The notes under the pieces: generated by a model
The model's database searches: none
Seen by the model: the letters and a program-made list of their open reading frames with translations, nothing else
What the model was told of the DNA's origin: nothing
Position numbers and translations under genes: made by a program
Assembly: GCA_949740695.1 (NCBI GenBank)
Contig: CATJIY010000064.1
Location: 1 to 5,539, forward strand
Length of the DNA stretch: 5,539 nucleotides
Direction of reading: 5' to 3'
Source of the DNA: an uncultured Eubacteriales bacterium
GTDB taxonomy: Bacteria; Bacillota; Clostridia; Oscillospirales; Butyricicoccaceae
In this document: in pieces, positions 1 through 4,943 of the stretch
How the letters are laid out: every line of letters starts with the position of its first letter
How positions within the stretch are numbered: the first letter of the stretch is position 1

Positions 1-272
1 AATCCCAAATACAAGATATCCTTTCCCTGCTGGACCAGCGGCTCTAATGCCTGAAGAAAATCCTCCATATTAGCCGCCGAAGTGGCGGCAGGCTTTTCCT
101 CCCGAAGAATCTGATAATAGTCCCCGGCAGGAATCTCCCTCCAGTCCAAATAATTGGTATAACGAACCCCGTCGGCCAGTACACTGAGTGGTACAACGGT
201 CAGCCCCATTTCTTCGGCCATAGAATGAGGTAAGTCACAAGAAGAATCCGTAACAATGACAAATTGGCTCAT
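1..272 (-). CDS. DegV family (fatty-acid-binding) protein, N-terminal part, cut by window edge
   Basis: The first 90 codons are present; the gene continues past the left edge. The protein begins MSQFVIVTDSSCDLP, the classic DegV N-terminal strand and TDSSCDLP loop. It goes on with VVPLSV, a YxNYLDW segment, and ATSAANMEDF, which occupies the place of the TSQPSPEDF-like lipid-binding loop of the family. DegV/FakB proteins bind a fatty acid and present it to the FakA kinase, so that exogenous fatty acids enter phospholipid synthesis; this is family knowledge, and the exact ligand here is unknown. The start is fixed by an AGGAG ribosome binding site (complement of 283-287) about 10 bases before the ATG and by the fit to the family N-terminus. 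A good sigma-A promoter lies about 80 bases upstream. The COG2426 gene upstream has the same orientation, so some read-through is possible. Confidence 0.93.
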   Translation of the reverse strand, partial: MSQFVIVTDSSCDLPHSMAEEMGLTVVPLSVLADGVRYTNYLDWREIPAGDYYQILREEKPAATSAANMEDFLQALEPLVQQGKDILYLG

Positions 273-350
273 GCGCGCAGCGCTCCTTTCGGAAATCAAA
301 CCAGCCAGCCGGGACCCGGTCAACCAGCCAAATACATTGGTATTTTTTGC

Positions 351-380
351 AGTGTATCATAATTTCCGCACAAATGTCAA
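351..380 (-). promoter_or_regulatory. Sigma-A promoter of the DegV gene
   Basis: Read on the minus strand, a perfect -35 TTGACA (375-380) is followed by an 18-base spacer and an extended -10, TGATACACT (the hexamer TACACT is 351-356). The start of transcription would fall near 344, leaving a leader of about 70 bases before the ATG at 272. The promoter lies between the two minus-strand genes, so the DegV gene can be transcribed independently of the upstream membrane-protein gene. No convincing terminator is visible between the two genes. Confidence 0.75.
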
Positions 381-421
381 GCAAAAACCAGCGAATTTCA
401 AACTGCGCCTGCGGTCTGCTC

Positions 422-886
422 TCAGCCCAAAACAGAAACGACTCCCAGGCTAACTAGCTGCACCAGAATTCCTGCCGCCGCCACCCCCAGGGCAATGGTG
501 GGAACAGCCTGTTTCATACGTAATCCCATAAGCGAGGCCACCAAAGCGCCAGTCCAGGCCCCGGTTCCCGGCAAAGGAACTGCCACTAGTAAAAACAGCC
601 CCAAAAGCTTATATTGATGATATATGCCCTGCCGTTTTTGTCCATGCTCTTTTACCCAACGGGCGACGCCGGAAAACCGCCGGGTGGTCTCCATCCAGTC
701 CAGGATTTTATTGATAAATAATAGAATGAATGGTATGGGAATCATATTGCATATCACGCATAGTCCATAAGACAGCCAGGGGTCCAATCCATGAGCGACT
801 GCCCAAGGCAGCGCGCCCCGTAATTCTACCACCGGCAGCATAGACAGCGCCGCGCATTGAAGAATGGTCAACAAAGTGGAATTCAT
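422..886 (-). CDS. COG2426 / Sm_multidrug_ex family small integral membrane protein
   Basis: This 154-aa protein is very hydrophobic, with roughly four membrane segments (about residues 5-28, 37-60, 92-120 and 126-152) and one basic cytosolic-looking stretch (about 68-90). Family hallmarks are visible: ELRGALP at 21-27, an NMIPIP segment at 47-52, and PLPGTGAWTGAL at 104-115. The Pfam name 'putative small multidrug export protein' comes from early annotation; transport activity is not well established, so the substrate is left open. The length is normal for the family. The start is supported by AAAGGAG (complement of 897-903), 10 bases before the ATG. An out-of-frame minus ORF over 708-962 overlaps it, but the conserved motifs are only in this frame. 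It sits upstream of the DegV gene in the same orientation; no functional link between them is evident. Confidence 0.93.
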   Translation of the reverse strand: MNSTLLTILQCAALSMLPVVELRGALPWAVAHGLDPWLSYGLCVICNMIPIPFILLFINKILDWMETTRRFSGVARWVKEHGQKRQGIYHQYKLLGLFLLVAVPLPGTGAWTGALVASLMGLRMKQAVPTIALGVAAAGILVQLVSLGVVSVLG

Positions 887-950
887 AACTGGGAAGCTCC
901 TTTAAAATAAGGTAAGGTATTGGGAACAGGCATCCCCCGCCATGCACCAT

Positions 951-979
951 AGCATACCCCATTTGCCGCTTTTTTGCAA
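951..979 (-). promoter_or_regulatory. Probable sigma-A promoter of the COG2426 gene
   Basis: On the minus strand TTGCAA (974-979, 4 of 6 matches to the -35 consensus) and TATGCT (951-956, 4 of 6 to the -10) are separated by exactly 17 bases. The predicted transcription start near 944 gives a leader of about 58 bases up to the ATG at 886. The match is moderate, but the position is right and no better alternative is apparent nearby. Confidence 0.5.
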
Positions 980-1063
980 GAGCAGATTGCCTTTACTTCC
1001 GCATTTTCCGCCAAAATCAGACTTTCCATTAAGACCCCCCTAAAAATGGGCATCCTTTTTTGG

Positions 1064-1092
1064 TTGAAATCCCTGATAGACCGTGCTATAAT
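1064..1092 (+). promoter_or_regulatory. Strong sigma-A promoter (TTGAAA-17-TATAAT, extended -10)
   Basis: TTGAAA (1064-1069), a 17-base spacer and a perfect TATAAT (1087-1092) preceded by TGC give an extended -10 promoter, the closest match to consensus on the plus strand of the window. Transcription should begin near 1099. No normal-length gene starts within the next 500 bases. It therefore drives either a small RNA or small ORF, or a long leader running into the DUF1538 gene. Confidence 0.8.
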
Positions 1093-1234
1093 GTATAAAA
1101 AATGAAAATAAACCTGCCAATATCGGCTTTGGGAAAACCCCTATGCGGCAAACTGGGACCTTCGCCTTTTTTTCCGAAAGACTGTTCTGCCGCCCTGCTT
1201 GCTATGTTTCAAAACTAGTCGGCTACCTCTCTCA

Positions 1235-1272
1235 TATGAAACCCGCTATCCTGATTGCCCCTGTGTTTCATA
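1235..1272 (+). other. Hairpin with perfect 8-bp stem just before the small-ORF ribosome binding site
   Basis: TATGAAAC (1235-1242) and GTTTCATA (1265-1272) are perfect reverse complements separated by 22 bases. The stem ends five bases before the AGGGAGG at 1277. TGAAAC (1237-1242) can alternatively pair with GTTTCA at 1206-1211, so two mutually exclusive hairpins can be drawn. No U-tract follows, so this is not an intrinsic terminator. A regulatory role is inference only. Confidence 0.35.
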
Positions 1273-1287
1273 AATTAGGGAGGAAGT

Positions 1288-1425
1288 ATGAAGGTGTTCT
1301 CTGAACTGGCAGCATGGAAACTATCAAAGTTTAACAGAAAAACACCGATATTTTCCCGTTTTCCTGCGGCTAAAAACCGAATTTTCTTTTCGGAATTATG
1401 TGCGCTATTGGATAATGACAGATAA
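1288..1425 (+). CDS. Possible 45-aa small protein or leader peptide, unrecognised
   Basis: An ATG at 1288 opens 45 codons ending in TAA (1423-1425). The product starts MKVFSELAAWKLSKF and is basic and aromatic-rich in the middle (seven Phe and one Trp), with a more acidic tail. An AGGGAGG Shine-Dalgarno (1277-1283) precedes it with a short 4-base spacer, and the strong promoter at 1064-1092 lies about 190 bases upstream. I see no membrane segment, signal peptide or known motif and recognise no family. Points in favour are the good Shine-Dalgarno and promoter. Points against are the tight spacing, the short length and the absence of a recognisable product. It may be an uncharacterised small protein, a leader peptide of the downstream operon, or chance. 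Confidence 0.3.
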   Translation: MKVFSELAAWKLSKFNRKTPIFSRFPAAKNRIFFSELCALLDNDR

Positions 1426-1496
1426 ACCTATCCTGACATAGACATATTTTTAAACTGCAAATTGAGACATTGCTTTGTCTTGTCCGGCATGAAAAA

Positions 1497-1522
1497 GCAA
1501 AGGAATGTATCTATTCTTTTGC
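1497..1522. other. 10-bp A+T-rich hairpin upstream of the DUF1538 gene
   Basis: GCAAAGGAAT (1497-1506) pairs along all 10 positions with ATTCTTTTGC (1513-1522), with one G-U pair in plus-strand RNA and a 6-base loop. On the plus strand no U-run follows. On the minus strand the stem would be followed by TTTTT (complement of 1492-1496), a weak terminator-like arrangement, although no minus-strand transcript is expected here. A second small hairpin, AATGG/CCATT (1525-1540), follows directly. Confidence 0.35.
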
Positions 1523-1560
1523 ATAATGGATGAAACCATTCATTTCTTACAGATTTTTAA

Positions 1561-1588
1561 TTGACCGAAAAAATATACATTATATTTT
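1561..1588 (+). promoter_or_regulatory. Weak candidate promoter close to the DUF1538 gene
   Basis: TTGACC (1561-1566, 5 of 6 to the -35 consensus) is followed after 16 bases by TATTTT (1583-1588, 4 of 6 to the -10) in very A+T-rich DNA. It would start transcription about 65 bases before the GTG. The leader would then include a 6-bp hairpin, TTCTCC/GGAGAA (1611-1628), about 20 bases before the ribosome binding site. A+T-rich sequence gives many chance matches, so this is tentative. Confidence 0.35.
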
Positions 1589-1647
1589 AAAGTTTATACA
1601 TAGAAACAGTTTCTCCAACAAGGGAGAATTTCATAAAAAAAGATAAA

Positions 1648-1653
1648 AGGAGG
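1648..1653 (+). promoter_or_regulatory. Ribosome binding site deciding the GTG start of the DUF1538 gene
   Basis: A perfect AGGAGG lies 7 bases before the GTG at 1661. Another GTG at 1659 overlaps it but is in a different frame, and no in-frame ATG exists until well inside the protein's conserved region. The GTG at 1661 is therefore the start. Confidence 0.85.
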
Positions 1654-1660
1654 TTTCTGT

Positions 1661-3202
1661 GTGCTGCGAGCAACAGCCGGAAAATTAAAGGAAAAACTGA
1701 TAGAATCCCTCCAGGCGGTGCTGCCCATTTTAGGAATCGTTCTGGTTTTATGTTTTTCCATCGCCCCCATTTCTCCCAGCATTTTGCTTTGCTTTTTGCT
1801 GGGCGCAGTATTAATTGTGTTGGGATTGATGTTTTTTACCCTAGGCGCGGAAGTCAGCATGACTCCGATGGGGGAGCGCGTTGGCTCCGCCATGACTGGC
1901 AGTAAAAAGCTGTGGCTGGTGGTGATTTTGGGGTTCTTGCTGGGCTTTATCATTACGATCTCCGAACCAGACTTGCAAGTGCTGGCCCAGCAGGTTCCCT
2001 CCATCCCCAATATAGTTATCATTTTGGCCGTAGCAGTGGGAGTAGGCATTTTTTTGGTAGTTGCTCTATTGCGCATGCTACTGGGTATTCCATTACCGCC
2101 CATGCTGGTGGGGTTGTATGCGCTGGTATTTGTTCTCACTATTTTTGTACCAAAAAGCTTTCTGGCGGTGGCTTTTGACTCAGGCGGAGTTACCACCGGC
2201 CCCATGACAGTACCCTTTATCATGGCTTTGGGCGTAGGTATCGCCGCCATCCGAAACGACCGCCATGCCGCCAACGATAGTTTTGGTCTGGTGGCGCTTT
2301 GCTCTATCGGTCCGATTTTAGCAGTGTTGATTCTAGGGATGATCTACCTTCCCCACGAAAGCGCCTATGTTTCGCCAGTCCTGCCGGAGATCTCCGACTC
2401 CGCCGAACTGTGGCAGCTTTTTCAGGTGGGTTTGCCCACTTACATAAAGGAAATTGCCCTTTCCATGGCGCCGATTTTATTGTTTTTCGCCCTTTTTCAA
2501 ATGATAAGCCTAAAACTTCCTCATCGCAGTTTGAAAAAAATGGCGGTAGGTTTGGTATATACCTATATTGGTTTGGTGCTCTTTCTCACCGGCGCCAATG
2601 TGGGTTTTATGCCAGCGGCAAACTATCTGGGCCAGCAAATGGCCGCCCTGTCTTATCGCTGGCTGATTGTCCCCACTGGGATGCTTATCGGCTTTTTCAT
2701 TGTCAAAGCCGAACCTGCGGTGTATGTGCTAAACAAACAAGTAGAAGAGCTGACCGACGGCGCCATCCCTGCCGGCGCCATGGGGGCCTGCATGTCCATT
2801 GGCGTAGCGGTATCGGTGGGTTTGGCAATGCTGCGGGTGCTCACCGGTATCTCCATTATGTGGATGCTTCTTCCCGGCTATGCCATCGCCCTGGGCCTCT
2901 CTTTCTGTGTTCCGAAAATTTTTACCGCGATTGCTTTTGACTCGGGCGGCGTGGCTTCCGGTCCTATGACCGCCGCTTTTCTGCTGCCCTTTGCCCAAGG
3001 CGCTTGCATCGCGGTAGGCGGCAATATCGTTACCGATGCTTTCGGCGTAGTGGCGATGGTAGCCATGACCCCGCTGATTACGATTCAAATTTTAGGTTTG
3101 GTTTATCAGCTGCAAAAACGCGGCGCGCTCCGGCGGCAAAGCCAACTAGCGCCCGAGCATGCCTTTGACCTTTTGGATGACGACGCCATTATTGAGCTGT
3201 AA
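1661..3202 (+). CDS. Tandem DUF1538 membrane protein, probable cation/proton antiporter (UmpAB-like fusion)
   Basis: This 513-aa polytopic membrane protein is built from two homologous halves. Each half repeats the same landmarks in the same order: a Gly-rich helix (LGAEVSMTPMG at 61-71; TGANVGFMP at 310-318), a helix end with Glu-Pro (SEPDLQVLAQQV at 101-112; AEPAVYVLNKQV at 350-361), the signature FDSGGVxxGPMT (172-183; 426-437), and a NDSFG/TDAFG helix (205-209; 458-462). This is the DUF1538 family. A pair of separate DUF1538 proteins from Halomonas (UmpA and UmpB) was reported as a two-component Na+(K+, Li+)/H+ antiporter; here both are fused, so cation/proton exchange is the best guess, not proven. 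The intra-membrane Asp and Glu residues (E102, D173, D206, E351, D427, D459) are candidates for ion binding. The GTG start is set by AGGAGG (1648-1653) with a 7-base spacer. The C-terminus is hydrophilic and acidic (from about residue 486). The PII-like gene follows after 17 bases. Confidence 0.9.
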   Translation: MLRATAGKLKEKLIESLQAVLPILGIVLVLCFSIAPISPSILLCFLLGAVLIVLGLMFFTLGAEVSMTPMGERVGSAMTGSKKLWLVVILGFLLGFIITISEPDLQVLAQQVPSIPNIVIILAVAVGVGIFLVVALLRMLLGIPLPPMLVGLYALVFVLTIFVPKSFLAVAFDSGGVTTGPMTVPFIMALGVGIAAIRNDRHAANDSFGLVALCSIGPILAVLILGMIYLPHESAYVSPVLPEISDSAELWQLFQVGLPTYIKEIALSMAPILLFFALFQMISLKLPHRSLKKMAVGLVYTYIGLVLFLTGANVGFMPAANYLGQQMAALSYRWLIVPTGMLIGFFIVKAEPAVYVLNKQVEELTDGAIPAGAMGACMSIGVAVSVGLAMLRVLTGISIMWMLLPGYAIALGLSFCVPKIFTAIAFDSGGVASGPMTAAFLLPFAQGACIAVGGNIVTDAFGVVAMVAMTPLITIQILGLVYQLQKRGALRRQSQLAPEHAFDLLDDDAIIEL

Positions 3203-3219
3203 AAAGGGGGTCTTTTCTT

Positions 3220-3909
3220 ATGAGCGAGTTGTCTTTTATGGTCACCATCACTGACCGCAGCCGGGCCAAACCTTTTCTGGCGTTGTATGATAGCCTGGGG
3301 ATTCATGTAGCTTATGCGGCCGCCGCCTCAGGCACAGCCGGCGGAGAATTGTTGGAGTCCTTTGGTCTGGAAAAAACCGAAAAAGTGGTTTTGTTTTCCG
3401 TAGTAACCGATGAAAGCTGGCGGACCTCCCGCCGGGAGTTGGAGCGGCAAATGCAAATCGACGTGCCCGGGACGGGTATCGCTTTTGTTGTCCCTCTCAG
3501 CTCCATCGGGGGAAAGCGGGCTCTGTATTATCTTACCGATGGGCAAGCGTTTGAAAAAGGGGAGGAAAGTATCTTGAAAGATACCAAATACGAACTTCTG
3601 GTCGTGATCGCCAACCAAGGCTACACCAACATGATTATGGATGCCGCTCGGGAGCAAAAAGCCGGCGGCGGAACGGTTATTCATGCCAAAGGTACTGGCG
3701 TGGAGCGGGCAGAAAAATTTCTTGGGGTCTCTCTGGTGCGGGAAAAAGAAATGGTCCTTATTGTTGTGCGCAGTGAAAATAAAAACCGTATTCTTCAGGC
3801 CATTTTAGAACAGGCGGGACTGCGAACCAAAGCCCAAGCTATTGCCTTTTCGCTTCCTGTAACAGCGGTGGCAGGCATGCGTCTGATCGATCCAGAAGAG
3901 CAAGCTTAA
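3220..3909 (+). CDS. Tandem PII-like (P-II family) regulator linked to the DUF1538 transporter
   Basis: This 229-aa soluble protein contains two PII-like ferredoxin-fold domains (about 4-105 and 122-226) joined by a short charged linker. The C-terminal strand-loop of each can be aligned: GTGIAFVVPLSSIGG at 84-98 and AQAIAFSLPVTAVAG at 205-219, comparable to the GDGKIFVIPVE region of GlnB/GlnK. The second domain also has GGGTVIHAKGTG (149-160) and a REKEMVLIVV strand. PII proteins bind ATP/ADP, often with a second effector, and gate transporters or enzymes; PII-like genes commonly sit next to their target. The T-loops appear shorter than in GlnB and carry no obvious Tyr uridylylation site, so this is a PII-like sensor rather than the nitrogen PII. 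Only domain 1 keeps a GxG in the B-loop position. The start follows AAAGGGGG, 17 bases after the transporter stop, so the two genes form an operon. A terminator follows. Confidence 0.87.
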   Translation: MSELSFMVTITDRSRAKPFLALYDSLGIHVAYAAAASGTAGGELLESFGLEKTEKVVLFSVVTDESWRTSRRELERQMQIDVPGTGIAFVVPLSSIGGKRALYYLTDGQAFEKGEESILKDTKYELLVVIANQGYTNMIMDAAREQKAGGGTVIHAKGTGVERAEKFLGVSLVREKEMVLIVVRSENKNRILQAILEQAGLRTKAQAIAFSLPVTAVAGMRLIDPEEQA

Positions 3910-3930
3910 TTCATAAGAATTGTTTTATGA

Positions 3931-3963
3931 AAAACCTTCCGCACAAATTGCGGAAGGTTTTTT
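3931..3963. terminator. Intrinsic terminator, probably bidirectional, between convergent genes
   Basis: A 13-bp perfect stem (3931-3943 with 3949-3961) and a 5-base loop (CAAAT) are followed by T6 overall (3958-3963) on the plus strand, ending the DUF1538-PII operon 21 bases after its stop codon. On the minus strand the same stem is followed by a run of T's (complement of 3930-3934), so it can also end transcripts of the CobW-like pair that converge from the right; their last stop is at 4001. Confidence 0.93.
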
Positions 3964-4000
3964 CCTGTTATTTATCCAACAAAAACCGTTCTCTTTCCGC

Positions 4001-4942
4001 TTAATAAAAAGTCGCCACCTCTTGAACTGGCGGAACGGCAGGCTCTACAGAAAGCACCTGGAGCACCGGCCCCCGCTTTCCATACACTGGACTGAATTTA
4101 ATAGCCACCCGGGCGGTAACTTCTATCCAATCTTTGGAGTGAAGGGTGTTTGTCTGGTCCCATTGACAGGCCAGACCGGCATACGTAATATCGGCCTCAC
4201 AACAAGTCATCAAATACCGGCCGCAAAGAAAGGTTTTTGCGGGAAGTTTATCGCTCGCCACTGCCATGCCTTTAAACCGCAGGGTTTTACCTCCGTACTT
4301 TTTGGTCTCTTCCGAAATGTCGCGATACCATTCTGCATAGTCCTCGTCCTTGATTTCCACTACCGGCGCCTCTAAATCAAAAGGCAGCGGATCTGGGATA
4401 TTGTCATATTCCACGTTGCCATCCGACATTTCATAGGCAATATCTCCCCGGCGGTTAGAGGCGCGAATGATCTTATGCACCTCCATCCGGTCCAGCTCAG
4501 GCTTGGCTCGATTGAGCACCACCATCTCACAGCTTCTCAGCTTATCCACCATCAACTGACGCATATTGGCGTTATAACTGAGGAAAGTAGACCCATCTAC
4601 AAAGCAGACCTCCTGATAAATCATCCAGCCCTCGGGCATATTCTGATACAAGTCGTCCAACATCCACATGCCGTTATATTCTATCACACACCGTTCGGCA
4701 TTATGGGTCCTTTGCAGCTGAGCAAGCCGGTTGGCGTTCAGCTGTGAAGGGTCGTCCAAAACTTCAATAAAGACATTTTTCCCAGAAAACCGGCTGGGGT
4801 CATATTCCTCCTCCCCTTCTTCGCAGACCAGCAAAAGGGTGCGTTCCCCGGCATTAAACCGAATGTCCTCCAGCGTTTCCTGAATGAATCGAGTTTTGCC
4901 CGCCTCCAGAAATCCGGTGAATAAATAAACCGGCAATTCCAT
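4001..4942 (-). CDS. Divergent CobW/COG0523-like GTPase with C-terminal TIGR03943/DUF1980-like domain
   Basis: This 313-aa protein starts with a CobW-type P-loop, FTGFLEAGKT (8-17), followed by CVIEYNGMW (85-93, the place of the IETSGLADP-type segment), FVDG (114-117, the Walker B-like region), and VVLNRAKPE (141-149) where canonical members have NKxD. The CxCC metal motif usual in COG0523 is not present. The C-terminal part (about 216-313) lacks a CobW_C domain. It resembles the end of YcgQ/TIGR03943 (DUF1980) proteins, with GRYLMTCCEAD (241-251), a DWIEVTARV strand and a Pro-rich end closing in TFY. COG0523 proteins are GTP-driven metal chaperones; YcgQ-type proteins accompany a putative permease. 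A metal-trafficking role is therefore inferred. The start is one base after the stop of the preceding CobW gene, with AGGTGA (complement of 4949-4954) as ribosome binding site, so the two are translationally coupled. Confidence 0.82.
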   Translation of the reverse strand: MELPVYLFTGFLEAGKTRFIQETLEDIRFNAGERTLLLVCEEGEEEYDPSRFSGKNVFIEVLDDPSQLNANRLAQLQRTHNAERCVIEYNGMWMLDDLYQNMPEGWMIYQEVCFVDGSTFLSYNANMRQLMVDKLRSCEMVVLNRAKPELDRMEVHKIIRASNRRGDIAYEMSDGNVEYDNIPDPLPFDLEAPVVEIKDEDYAEWYRDISEETKKYGGKTLRFKGMAVASDKLPAKTFLCGRYLMTCCEADITYAGLACQWDQTNTLHSKDWIEVTARVAIKFSPVYGKRGPVLQVLSVEPAVPPVQEVATFY

Positions 4943-4943
4943 A

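Larger units (their letters stand above)
887..1660. other. 774-bp gene-poor region with divergent promoters, hairpins and the leader of the DUF1538 operon
   Basis: No ORF of normal length with family resemblance lies here. The region holds the minus-strand promoter of the COG2426 gene (951-979), a near-consensus plus-strand promoter (1064-1092), several possible RNA helices, a 45-codon ORF with a Shine-Dalgarno (1288-1425), a 10-bp hairpin (1497-1522) and a weak promoter with a short hairpin just before the DUF1538 gene. Possible helices are 1145-1153 with 1184-1193 (one bulge) and 1235-1242 with 1265-1272 (8 bp, perfect). From 1426 on the DNA becomes clearly A+T-rich. If transcription from 1099 reads into the operon, the 5' leader would be about 560 bases. 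I do not recognise a known riboswitch, T-box, 6S RNA or tRNA here. Confidence 0.6.

Noticed and set aside
381..421. Terminator after the COG2426 gene (minus strand)
   Set aside because: A short T5 run exists after the stop codon, but no stem longer than about 3 bp could be drawn before it.
708..962. Minus-strand ORF (84 codons) overlapping the COG2426 gene
   Set aside because: It overlaps out of frame with a gene that has clear family motifs, and covers that gene's own promoter and ribosome binding site.
1102..1218. 38-codon ORF starting about 3 bases after the predicted transcription start
   Set aside because: It would have to be leaderless, which is rare in Firmicutes, has no Shine-Dalgarno, and the product is not recognisable. 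The nearby RNA pairings explain the sequence about as well.
1376..1397. CCGAA/TTCGG hairpin as a terminator
   Set aside because: Only 5 bp, inside the possible small ORF, and a T-run follows only on the minus strand, where no transcript is expected.
887..1660. Insertion sequence or other mobile element remnant
   Set aside because: No transposase fragment, flanking terminal inverted repeats or target-site duplication could be found in the gap.
1594..2274. Long minus-strand ORF (226 codons)
   Set aside because: It lies antisense to the first half of the DUF1538 gene. Its Pro/Thr/Lys-rich product is the typical mirror of hydrophobic codons, and it has no family resemblance; the plus-strand gene has clear repeated motifs.
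2299..2940. Plus-strand ORF (213 codons) in another frame
   Set aside because: Shadow of the DUF1538 gene in a different frame; Arg/Ser/His-rich with no conserved motif and no ribosome binding site.
3920..4375. Plus-strand ORF (151 codons)
   Set aside because: It begins inside the terminator and runs antisense to the CobW-like gene, whose P-loop and CC-x-AD motifs are on the minus strand.
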